NCBI GenBank assembly: GCA_938005615.1
Contig: CALLMV010000005.1
Coordinates: 72,323-105,657 of the forward strand
Direction of reading: 5' to 3'
Length of the DNA: 33,335 bases
Source of the DNA: an uncultured Verrucomicrobiae bacterium
Lineage (GTDB): Bacteria; Verrucomicrobiota; Verrucomicrobiia; JADLBR01; CALLMV01
Shown here: one piece after another, positions 25,671 to 32,156 of the stretch
How the letters are laid out: the number at the start of each line of letters is the position of its first letter
Position numbering within the stretch: position 1 is the stretch's first letter
Position numbers and translations under genes: made by a program
The notes under the pieces: generated by a model
The model's input: only the letters and a program-made list of their open reading frames with translations
Database searches by the model: none
What the model was told of the DNA's origin: nothing

Positions 25671-25697
25671 GAATTTCCCTTCACAGCACAAGCATCA

Positions 25698-25727
25698 TTG
25701 GCCTTTAGACAGATCCAATCTAATAAT
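25698..25727 (+). promoter_or_regulatory. Candidate promoter of the small RNA
   Basis: TTGGCC (25698-25703), an 18-base spacer and AATAAT (25722-25727, five of six -10 matches) would start transcription near 25734 on the + strand. TAGACA at 25706 is an alternative -35 but has no good -10. Confidence 0.35.
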
Positions 25728-25733
25728 CTAAGC

Positions 25734-25835
25734 TATTCCTACAAGACATCACCAGGTGGAACTCCTGGATAATCCTGCCAATTGGGTAGTGCACTCAACA
25801 CGACGTCTCAACAAAACACAGACGTCGTTTTTTTT
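25734..25835 (+). ncRNA. Candidate ~100-nt small RNA with intrinsic terminator
   Basis: No reading frame of note starts here on the + strand, yet the stretch has the build of a small RNA. It has a plausible promoter just upstream, a 5' hairpin (CCAGG at 25752-25756 with CCTGG at 25764-25768), a self-complementary CCAATTGG (25778-25785), and a strong terminator at 25800-25835. The 3' end overlaps the last 28 bases of mutY on the opposite strand, so it is antisense to the mutY 3' end. It does not match 6S, tmRNA or signal recognition particle RNA motifs that I know. The alternative is that only the terminator is real and serves both directions. Confidence 0.4.
25800..25835 (+). terminator. Strong intrinsic terminator, + orientation
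   Basis: A nine-base perfect stem, ACGACGTCT (25800-25808) with AGACGTCGT (25820-25828), has an 11-base loop and is followed by eight T (25828-25835). The T run lies on the + strand only; on the minus strand the stem is followed by GTTGAGTG. There is no + strand gene upstream for it to serve, and it overlaps the mutY stop codon. Confidence 0.8.
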
Positions 25836-26872
25836 GGCACAAAAGGACCACACGATTCCAAAGATAGTAACCTGTTAAGCACACGCCTGTGAGGCATTGG
25901 CATGGGGATATGCTCAAGCTCCTCCAGATCAAAAAAGCGGGCGTCTGATAAGTATTCCACGTCCTGCGCTGTAGCCTCATAAACACACAAAATACTTTTA
26001 AATCGCGTAACAGTGTAATGCTCCTCCAGCAGTGGCTCCCGCTCCCTAGGGGCCTGAGGAGTCAAGGGCAGCGTCCACATGTCCCGCCAGTGAGGTCCCT
26101 TGCTGAGCTGCAACAATACAGAACCGCTCGACACGAAGAAAAAAGCATGTTTGGTAACCACCCCCACCGGTTTGCGGGCAGACTTTGCGGGAATCGCCTC
26201 GGGGTCAGCAGCATTACAGTGAGAGCGCAACGGACACATCAGACACTGCGGATTGCGCACGGTACAAACCAAAGCACCCAACTCCATCAGCGAGGAATTA
26301 TGCAGTCCCCCATCTCGCGTAGGCAGAAGCGAACGGGCCGCTGCCTCCAGATACGCCCTTCCGGTCGCCGTATCCACAGGTTGTGTGTAGTTGGTCAAGC
26401 GCGCCAATACGCGGATAATATTTGTGTCGAGCACCACACAAGGCAGATCAAATGCAAACGCCGCCACAGCCCCAGCCGTGTAAGGCCCCACACCAGGAAG
26501 CCCCATCAATTCGCGCGGAGAAGTCGGAAACCGCCCGCGCGAGTTAACCACCAAGTGACGCGCTGCACGCAACAAATTTTTCGCACGAGAATAGTAACCT
26601 AGCCCCTGCCAGTATCGCAGAACGACTTGTTCTTCCGCCCGAGCCAATTCAAAGACATTTGGGAAACGCTCCATCCAACGCATGTAGTAGGGAATGACGA
26701 CCGAAACTGTCGTTTGTTGCAGCATGAACTCAGAAACCAGAATTGCGTACGGATCGTTTGTTTGCCGCCAAGGCAAATCCCTGGCATTTGCACGATACCA
26801 CTTTCGCAACTTTTGACGGATAATCGCCGCTTCTTCTCTTGTAAAATGTGTTACTTCTTTTGCTAACACCAC
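25808..26872 (-). CDS. mutY: A/G-specific adenine DNA glycosylase MutY
   Basis: MutY removes adenine mispaired with 8-oxoguanine. The 354-residue protein has the helix-hairpin-helix glycosylase core with catalytic Glu48 (SEFMLQQTTV), the hairpin LPGVGPYTAGAV (125-136) and Asp149 (VVLDTNIIRVLARL). The [4Fe-4S] ligands are Cys203, Cys210, Cys213 and Cys219 (C-x6-C-x2-C-x5-C). A NUDIX-like C-terminal domain (~230-345) recognises 8-oxoguanine. The start is GTG at 26872, preceded five bases upstream by a good -10, with no SD sequence. The stop codon lies at the edge of the terminator stem. It is divergent from nth with 128 bases between. Confidence 0.96.
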   Translation of the reverse strand: MVLAKEVTHFTREEAAIIRQKLRKWYRANARDLPWRQTNDPYAILVSEFMLQQTTVSVVIPYYMRWMERFPNVFELARAEEQVVLRYWQGLGYYSRAKNLLRAARHLVVNSRGRFPTSPRELMGLPGVGPYTAGAVAAFAFDLPCVVLDTNIIRVLARLTNYTQPVDTATGRAYLEAAARSLLPTRDGGLHNSSLMELGALVCTVRNPQCLMCPLRSHCNAADPEAIPAKSARKPVGVVTKHAFFFVSSGSVLLQLSKGPHWRDMWTLPLTPQAPREREPLLEEHYTVTRFKSILCVYEATAQDVEYLSDARFFDLEELEHIPMPMPHRRVLNRLLSLESCGPFVPKKTTSVFC

Positions 26873-26877
26873 TATAT

Positions 26878-26906
26878 ATTGTATAGTTTTGAATTTCGAT
26901 CAACAA
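26878..26906 (-). promoter_or_regulatory. Candidate leaderless promoter of mutY
   Basis: Minus-strand TTGTTG (26901-26906), a 17-base spacer and TACAAT (26878-26883, five of six matches) are followed by five bases and the GTG start at 26872. Confidence 0.55.
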
Positions 26907-27000
26907 GTACTTATTTGATATGTGGCTTTTAGGCCAACTTAGAATAGATCTTAAACACTTATGATGTAACTATAACCACTTAAGCCCAAACAGACAAACT

Positions 27001-27705
27001 ATGCGCCGCAATCCCTCCTATGTTCGCAGAGCTAACGCAGAGAAAATTTTTTCTCTGCTTGATAGCGTTTACCCAAACGCTCACTGTGAGCTCACGCACA
27101 GCAATCCATTTGAGCTTCTTTGTGCCACAATTCTCTCTGCTCAATGTACGGATGCACGTGTCAATATGGTTACTCCACTTTTGTTCAGAACTTACCCAAA
27201 CGCAGAAAAGCTTTCTATGGCAAAGCAATCAGAGCTAGAACAAATTATTCGCCCAACAGGCTTTTACCGGACAAAAGCCCGCAACTTGATTGCCTGCGCA
27301 AAAAAAATTATGTCGGAATACGGAGGGAAAGTACCTCAAAATGTCGAACAACTCACTTCACTACCCGGTGTAGGACGCAAAACCGCAAACGTTGTTCTAG
27401 GCGATGCATTTAACAGCCCTGCAGGTGTTGTGGTTGACACGCACGTCAAGCGTCTCTCACAAAGGTTAGGTTTGACCCGCCATTCAGAACCGGAAAAAAT
27501 CGAAACAACACTTTCGGCACTATTTCCTCAAAAGCACTGGTGCAAACTATCACATTTGTTAATCTGGCACGGAAGAAAACGCTGTCACGCTCGTAAACCT
27601 GATTGTATCAACTGCGAAATCTTGGAACTTTGTCAGACAGGGCGCAGAACAAATATGCACTTTACTAATTTTAAAAAAAATTTCCTAGGTCAGCTCCCAG
27701 TGTAG
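27001..27705 (+). CDS. nth: Endonuclease III (DNA glycosylase/AP lyase)
   Basis: Nth removes oxidised pyrimidines and nicks the abasic site. The 234-residue protein has Gln48 in LLCATILSAQCTD, the catalytic Lys127 in LPGVGRKTANVVL, catalytic Asp146 in VVVDTHVKRL, and the iron-sulfur ligands Cys195, Cys202, Cys205 and Cys211. It is slightly longer than usual, with a basic tail after residue 212 (RRTNMHFTNFKKNF). The last 16 bases overlap the 3' end of the convergent gene at 27690. It is divergent from mutY, so two iron-sulfur repair glycosylases share one intergenic region. I find no clear SD sequence or TTG-type box before this start. Confidence 0.95.
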   Translation: MRRNPSYVRRANAEKIFSLLDSVYPNAHCELTHSNPFELLCATILSAQCTDARVNMVTPLLFRTYPNAEKLSMAKQSELEQIIRPTGFYRTKARNLIACAKKIMSEYGGKVPQNVEQLTSLPGVGRKTANVVLGDAFNSPAGVVVDTHVKRLSQRLGLTRHSEPEKIETTLSALFPQKHWCKLSHLLIWHGRKRCHARKPDCINCEILELCQTGRRTNMHFTNFKKNFLGQLPV

Positions 27706-28232
27706 GCTTTGACAAATACACCAATTAAAGGACGTGGTGAAGGTTGATAGGAGATAAAATCACTGACAAATCCGAATTCCGTGCGAAACTCGACATGACC
27801 AGGTCCACGACCACCATACACCAGAATTGATCCCACAGGCGCATCGAAAGGGTCCTTCACTTCGATGGGCTGAAAGCCAAATTTGACTAATTCATGGCCA
27901 GCTTGCTTAGCATACTTTGTCCCAGGGTACTGATCCACTACTTCAGCCTCAACTAACGCCTTCTTAACATATCGCCAACAACGGTTAATCGAACGAGTTC
28001 GAGCGCGCAGTACAGCAATATTCACAGCTACCAGCAATTTAGGGTCAATATTGTTTTGGTTTTTTTTCTTAGAGCTGGCGAGGCGTTGTTCTTTATACGT
28101 TACATGAGCAGAATTACGCACCCCGAGAGGACGTGTTTTTGTTTGTGCTAATACAGATTGGCAACAGGAGAAGTAAAATAGGGCCAATGTACAGAGTGCA
28201 GTAATTACTCGCCTGTCATTTTTAGCTTCCAT
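27690..28232 (-). CDS. Exported protein, possible NlpC/P60- or CHAP-like cysteine peptidase
   Basis: A 180-residue protein that I do not recognise with certainty. An N-terminal signal peptide (~1-30, ALCTLALFYFSCC, cleavage near VLAQ) predicts export. A basic linker (TYKEQRLASSKKKNQN) follows. The C-terminal ~110 residues look like a papain-fold peptidoglycan hydrolase: candidate catalytic Cys85 in INRCWRYVKKAL, GSILVYGGRGPGHVEF with candidate His146, and Asp158 as a possible third residue. Spacing and the GSILVYG strand before the His resemble NlpC/P60 and CHAP enzymes. Cell-wall cleavage is inferred. It overlaps the nth 3' end by 16 bases (convergent) and its 5' side faces a 303-base AT-rich spacer. 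Confidence 0.55.
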   Translation of the reverse strand: MEAKNDRRVITALCTLALFYFSCCQSVLAQTKTRPLGVRNSAHVTYKEQRLASSKKKNQNNIDPKLLVAVNIAVLRARTRSINRCWRYVKKALVEAEVVDQYPGTKYAKQAGHELVKFGFQPIEVKDPFDAPVGSILVYGGRGPGHVEFRTEFGFVSDFISYQPSPRPLIGVFVKAYTGS

Positions 28233-28535
28233 CAGTTTTTAATAAAAAAAGTTTGGATTTTTAATGCCTTGCTCTCTAGACAACATTCCTTTTGATTGTC
28301 AAGCATCAGTTTACTTAATGCATTTTTTTAAATAATCTTTGTCGTGCTCTGACAAGCATTAAAAAAAATCAAGCGATCTTGAGAAAAAAATCACATCAAG
28401 AATCTCTTTAGCCCTCAAAGTTGAGTAAAATAGTAGCTTTTTTAATTGTTTCAGCTGAGTAACTAGAATAATTAAATTTTTGTTAGTTTCATAAAAGATT
28501 CTTTAGCTGTAAGAACTTAAATAGATCCATGGTGT
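28233..28535. other. AT-rich divergent intergenic region with inverted repeats
   Basis: This 303-base spacer lies between two divergent envelope genes and shows no credible reading frame. It is much richer in A and T than its neighbours, with many A and T tracts. TTAATGC (28315-28321) and GCATTAA (28356-28362) form an inverted repeat enclosing a small hairpin, TTGTC (28339-28343) with GACAA (28351-28355). TGTCAAGCAT before it and TGACAAGCAT within it are near-copies. A TAGATC eight bases before the start at 28536 could be a -10, but the matching -35 is TTC, not TTG. Regulation of both genes from here is inference. Confidence 0.5.
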
Positions 28536-29993
28536 ATGAAATTCGTTTTCAGAGCTTTGTTCGTACTTTTGTTTCTTGCTATATTGGCATTCATGTTCTT
28601 TGCAGCTCCTTGGCTTGAGGGTTATGCCCGCCGTGCACACAGAAAACTTGGCTTCCCTGCAGAAAAAATCGGTATCAGTCTGCCTCCCCGTCCCACCCCA
28701 CGAGCGGTCGCAACACCTACTCCTCAAATCATCACAGTGCCTGAGCCGGAGCCGACCACCGAGCCACCACTGCCCGAAGAATCAAGACCCGCGCTAATAC
28801 GCATACCACGCCAGGAACTGAGAACCGCACAACTCTGGAATGGTATTATCGCAAATCGTACCCTCGAGCTAGCCGAAGGGGGGTTGGCCAGCGAGGAAAG
28901 GCTTCGCGACCAATCCTACGTCATGAATTTCCTTTTCATTAACACCGTGCCCACGGCTGCAAGCACACTCGAGGAATTGCTGCGCACAAGCAGCAAGTTG
29001 CACGAAGTACTGCCCGGCTTGGAAAGCATGATGGAGAGCGCTCGTGTGTCTCGTTACTTCGACCTGCTTTATGAAGAAAAGATAAAAAATAATCGATCTA
29101 ATCTTTCTATCCTGAGCCAACTTGTCTCCCGGCATAACTTTTACGATTGCCAAACCATCCTCAAGCTGCGACATCCCAAAACAGGACGACGGGTCACGCT
29201 TATTCAGGCTGATATGGATGTCGTTACGGATGGCACCGATCCTGAACGCACCCTGGAATATGACACTACTTCGCCCAGCTTTCAGCCCATCACCACTTAC
29301 GGATGGGCACGTACCTCTCGCACTCCGGAAAATCCTCTAATACCTCAATACAGGCAGTTGATCAAAGATCGTGAAACCGAATTAAACACGCCCGGTACCA
29401 CGGATGAGCGTAAACGCGCCCTCCGCAGCTCCATAGACTACCTTCGACGACTCATCGCAGATTTACAGGCACGGAGCTTCTTGGTCGCTCAAAATGACCC
29501 TTTCATTGTTATTCCTCTCTCTATGAGAGGCACCGGTGCCCCGCAGATAGGTGACTACGCGGCTGTCATCCATGAAAACAGAGTGTTTCCCGCCATCGTT
29601 GGAGAATATGGACCCGCCGCTAAAATCGGTGAAGCATCTCTGCGGATTTGTCGGGAAATCGATCCTACGGTCAGCGGTTTGCGTCGTGCAGTAAGCGACT
29701 TGAGTGTCACATACCTTATATTCAATGACACCGTTGAGAAACCCCATCGCCGTCCGAATCTGGATCATTGGCATAACATGGTGCAGAGATACCTCGATGA
29801 AGTCGGCGGTATCAGTGTTCAACTCCACAAGTTTGAAGATACATTAAGCAAGCCCACGCCGTCACCTACTCCAGAACTTACTCCAGAACTTACTCCAGAA
29901 CCTACTCCAACGCTTACTCTGGAACTTACTCCAGAGCCTGCTACAAATGAAACCTTAGTTGAAGACCCTAAATCTCGACTCGAGTCTTTTTAA
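28536..29993 (+). CDS. Membrane-anchored GH75-like (chitosanase-family) protein with LTPE repeat tail
   Basis: The 485-residue protein has an N-terminal signal anchor (~5-24), a Pro/Thr/Glu-rich spacer (~48-85), a helical segment (~95-200), a probable glycoside hydrolase family 75 domain (~200-430) and a repeat tail. The domain shows IQADMDVVTDG (223-233), DPFIVIPL (321-328), GDYAAVI (339-345), VGEYGPAAKIGEASLRI (355-371) and SDLSVTYLIF. GH75 chitosanases use an Asp and a Glu; from memory the relatives read GD-x-GP where this has Glu357, while Glu366 is kept, so activity is uncertain. An envelope or periplasmic sugar-binding or hydrolase role is inferred. It converges on exbD (9 bases apart). 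Residues 444-467 are six LTPE-type units. Confidence 0.65.
   Translation: MKFVFRALFVLLFLAILAFMFFAAPWLEGYARRAHRKLGFPAEKIGISLPPRPTPRAVATPTPQIITVPEPEPTTEPPLPEESRPALIRIPRQELRTAQLWNGIIANRTLELAEGGLASEERLRDQSYVMNFLFINTVPTAASTLEELLRTSSKLHEVLPGLESMMESARVSRYFDLLYEEKIKNNRSNLSILSQLVSRHNFYDCQTILKLRHPKTGRRVTLIQADMDVVTDGTDPERTLEYDTTSPSFQPITTYGWARTSRTPENPLIPQYRQLIKDRETELNTPGTTDERKRALRSSIDYLRRLIADLQARSFLVAQNDPFIVIPLSMRGTGAPQIGDYAAVIHENRVFPAIVGEYGPAAKIGEASLRICREIDPTVSGLRRAVSDLSVTYLIFNDTVEKPHRRPNLDHWHNMVQRYLDEVGGISVQLHKFEDTLSKPTPSPTPELTPELTPEPTPTLTLELTPEPATNETLVEDPKSRLESF
29865..29936 (+). repeat. Six 12-bp tandem repeats encoding LTPE units
   Basis: Six in-frame copies of a unit close to CTTACTCCAGAA, with third-unit and later changes (Pro for Leu, Thr or Leu substitutions). 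They encode an extended Pro/Glu/Thr-rich stalk near the C-terminus of the GH75-like protein. Near-identical DNA in the first three copies suggests recent slippage, so copy number may vary. Confidence 0.9.
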
Positions 29994-30002
29994 AACAGCG
30001 AG

Positions 30003-30422
30003 CTAGTTACTTTCCTCGGGCCGTGTTGCAAACGAAATGTTTTTAACGTTAGCGGCGCTCGCCACGTCCAGTATGGCAATGATATTTCTATAAGGCACCT
30101 CACCGTCTGCACGAACAATGATCGCTTGCTCGGGAAAATCCCGGATTACGCGGGAGAGAATTTCACGCAGCTCATCTTCTGTCAGCACACGTTGGTTTAA
30201 GTTAATCGTACCATCCGGGAGCACGTTGACGATGATCTCGCCGGGTACAGGACGCGAAGGCTCGGCATGCTTTGCCGTTGGCACCTGAATCGTCAGGTCG
30301 CGTTCATCTCGGCTGAAAGACCAAGTCAGAATAAAGAAAATTATCAACACCAAGAGAATATCCAGAAGCGGTGTGATGTTAAAACCCGGAGGATGGAAGT
30401 CCACTTTGCGCTGGAAATTCAT
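30003..30422 (-). CDS. exbD: ExbD/TolR-family biopolymer transport protein
   Basis: A 139-residue protein with one N-terminal helix (~14-36) that contains the essential proton-carrying residue Asp21 (NITPLLDILLVLIIFF). The remaining periplasmic domain (VNVLPDGTINLNQRVLTEDEL, AIIVRADGEVPYRNIIAILDVASAANV) is the standard ExbD/TolR fold. With ExbB it uses the proton motive force to energise an outer-membrane partner (TonB) or the Tol system; no tonB, tolA or tolB lies here, so the partner is unknown. It is six bases downstream of exbB in a two-gene unit and convergent with the GH75-like gene. Confidence 0.93.
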   Translation of the reverse strand: MNFQRKVDFHPPGFNITPLLDILLVLIIFFILTWSFSRDERDLTIQVPTAKHAEPSRPVPGEIIVNVLPDGTINLNQRVLTEDELREILSRVIRDFPEQAIIVRADGEVPYRNIIAILDVASAANVKNISFATRPEESN

Positions 30423-30428
30423 AGCACT

Positions 30429-31301
30429 TTAAAGTTTGGAATATGGCCTATCTTCGGAGGGTTTTCCTGAGGTTGATAACCCACCAGCTGCAACCGGGGA
30501 ATTTTGCTGGCGCACGCCAATGGATTGCGCCTCCGGACCGCCGGCACGGGAGTAGTATGTCTCGATTTGCGCCATAAATGCCGTAGTGGCCGCCTCCAGC
30601 TCAGAGACCAGGTTCTGAACACGACCCTTGAATATAGCGTAAAAAATCATCGCTGGCGTGCCTACCACGAGGCCCGCGGCCGTAGCGATCAGAGCCTCAG
30701 CCACGCCATCTGCCAGAGCGGAAGGGCGGATACTGGCCTCACCTGCTCCGCCGAGCACCTGAAAGCTCAGAATCATGCCTGTGACTGTACCCGCCAGCCC
30801 TATCATTGGCGCGATGATGCCAATATCGTAAAGATAAGAGACCGATTGGTAGAGCCGCGAAGATTGTCGGGAACCTTCTGTTTCTGCGATGTCTCGCAGC
30901 ACAGAAATGCGTGTACCGGGATTACGCGTTCCGAATTGTAAAGTGTGTTGGACGATGCGAGCCAGTACTTCCTTTTCACCTGCGGAGTAGGCGACCAGCC
31001 CAGGCAAGTCACCTTTATGCAGATAGGCATCAACAGCGTTCAGGAACCGTTCGGTCACAATGGTGCCGCGGCGTACAGCAAGTAAATTATAAAAAATCAG
31101 CACCAAAGCGACAACAGACACGATACTTAAAACGAATACCGCCCAACCACCTTTTTTTAGCACGTCCAGCAAGGTAGGTGCTTCTTGGTTGGCAGCTACT
31201 GAGCTCGAGGTGTTTTCAGCAACTTGCGCTGAAATCCAGGGAGCAGCAATAACAAGAAGAAAAAGAAAAAGAACCTGTGTCGCTAGGCGCTTTAATTTCA
31301 T
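30429..31301 (-). CDS. exbB: MotA/TolQ/ExbB-family proton channel protein with signal peptide
   Basis: A 290-residue three-helix proton-channel protein. It starts with a signal peptide-like segment (1-25, LFLFLLVIAAPWISAQ) that the short ExbB forms lack. Helix 1 lies at ~50-75 (GGWAVFVLSIVSVVALVLIFYNLL). Helices 2 and 3 are in YLYDIGIIAPMIGLAGTVTGMILSF and VAEALIATAAGLVVGTPAMIFYAIF, with the conserved Thr and Gly of the pore. A Gly/Ser/Pro-rich cytoplasmic tail (~250-290) is not conserved. First gene of the exbB-exbD unit. The -10 TATAAC lies five bases before its ATG, so the mRNA may be leaderless. Confidence 0.93.
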   Translation of the reverse strand: MKLKRLATQVLFLFLLVIAAPWISAQVAENTSSSVAANQEAPTLLDVLKKGGWAVFVLSIVSVVALVLIFYNLLAVRRGTIVTERFLNAVDAYLHKGDLPGLVAYSAGEKEVLARIVQHTLQFGTRNPGTRISVLRDIAETEGSRQSSRLYQSVSYLYDIGIIAPMIGLAGTVTGMILSFQVLGGAGEASIRPSALADGVAEALIATAAGLVVGTPAMIFYAIFKGRVQNLVSELEAATTAFMAQIETYYSRAGGPEAQSIGVRQQNSPVAAGGLSTSGKPSEDRPYSKL

Positions 31302-31306
31302 GCCCG

Positions 31307-31335
31307 GTTATATGTCCCAAAAAGTCGAGGCGCAA
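31307..31335 (-). promoter_or_regulatory. Candidate leaderless promoter of exbB-exbD
   Basis: Minus-strand TTGCGC (31330-31335), a 17-base spacer and TATAAC (31307-31312, five of six matches) are followed by five bases and the ATG at 31301. No SD sequence is present. Confidence 0.55.
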
Positions 31336-31720
31336 GCTTTGAGCCCGTATGGGTTAACATAATTACTTAACAGTCGCGGCTTAGAACATTATTACAACTC
31401 GTAAAGCTGCCGGAACCGTAGTGCCAGACTTTTGGAGCCGCAGCATGGCTATGGGGGTAAATAGCGACAGCCACTAGCATTCTGCCGTTTACTTTTTACC
31501 CAGCAACAGCACAAACAACTTCGCGCTCCAGGTAAACTTTCCTGAAATCTCCCTGTGTTCATGGCCCAGATTACGTTGAGAGTTAACGCGTAATATGGCT
31601 TGAAGACTTCTATGACGTTGGAGCGAGGTGTTCCGTTTATGTAACCCTCAAAGTACCAAGCGTGAAAACATTCCCTTGTGAAAACGAGATGACGCACGCG
31701 TACCAGCAGCTCTTGGCGAA

Positions 31721-31888
31721 ATGCTTGCTTTCTTTCTCGCCATTACCCCAGTTCAAGCCACTGGCACCGAGCCGACAGTCACATCGGCAGCGCCCTCTAA
31801 AATTGTGAGTTCTGTGAGTTTGAGGGATCCTGCCATTTCTTCGACTTTGAGAGCTACCCAGTCGTTGCGTTACTGTGTGAATTATTGA
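31721..31888 (+). CDS. Possible small secreted protein (55 residues) or gene remnant
   Basis: ATG at 31721 opens a 55-residue frame beginning MLAFFLAITPVQATG, which looks like a very short signal peptide with an Ala-x-Ala-like cut, followed by a Ser/Thr-rich stretch ending YCVNY. No basic N-terminus, SD sequence or TTG-type promoter is visible. It may be a real small exported protein, the remnant of a larger one, or chance. Confidence 0.2.
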   Translation: MLAFFLAITPVQATGTEPTVTSAAPSKIVSSVSLRDPAISSTLRATQSLRYCVNY

Positions 31889-32049
31889 GCTTGGCCGTGA
31901 TCAGCAAGGATTTGTTTCAGCTTTGAAATCTTTCTTGCTTGGTGTCTTGAATGTCTCTTGGAAAAATCATCAAACACATCATCAAAAATTTCTGACGCTT
32001 CGGAAAAAAATGCACTTGAGTCTTTCGTACAGCTCCGAGGTGAGGACAG
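31882..32049 (-). pseudogene. Open stretch of protein-like composition without a good start
   Basis: The minus strand is open for 55 codons from just after a TAA at 32050-32052 to a TAA at 31882-31884. The translation includes FFSEASEIFDDVFDDF and a basic run RHQARKISKLKQIL, a composition like a real soluble protein, but there is no ATG, and the only in-frame GTG leaves about 31 residues. It could be the tail of a decayed gene. Confidence 0.2.
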
Positions 32050-32156
32050 TTACTAATCTGCCAATTCGTACGTTACACCGCAATAAAAGGATGCCGTGAC
32101 TTCTACACTAATTCCAGTTGAAACGCGAAACTGCAGCAATCATTCTTATGGTCATT

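Larger units (their letters stand above)
31302..32156. other. 855-base stretch without a convincing gene
   Basis: Apart from the exbB promoter at its left end, this is the only long stretch without a clear gene. All three + frames and the minus frames carry only short open stretches. Two of these are listed separately (31721-31888 and 31882-32049). A further + strand stretch at about 31590-31800 and a minus-strand one at 31449-31697 are open but show no family motif. The look is of one or more decayed genes, or a real non-coding region. No tRNA, rRNA or insertion-sequence end was seen. The sucA stop codon lies at its right end. Confidence 0.6.

Noticed and set aside
26018-26602. 194-residue open frame on the + strand
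   Set aside because: It is antisense to mutY, which has all its catalytic and iron-sulfur residues. The product is Arg/Gln/His-rich, as expected from a shadow frame.
29865-29936. Tandem repeats as a CRISPR array
   Set aside because: The units are 12 bases, contiguous without spacers, and stay in frame in a protein-coding gene.
31449-31697. 82-residue minus-strand frame
   Set aside because: There is no recognisable motif, no promoter or SD sequence, and the run of Cys and Trp is not protein-like. It is kept only as part of the description of the 31302-32156 stretch.
31748-31764. tRNA T-arm-like hairpin (CCAGT/ACTGG with a seven-base loop)
   Set aside because: The loop does not align with the TTC-R-A-N-Y pattern when the stem is paired, and no acceptor, anticodon or D arm surrounds it.
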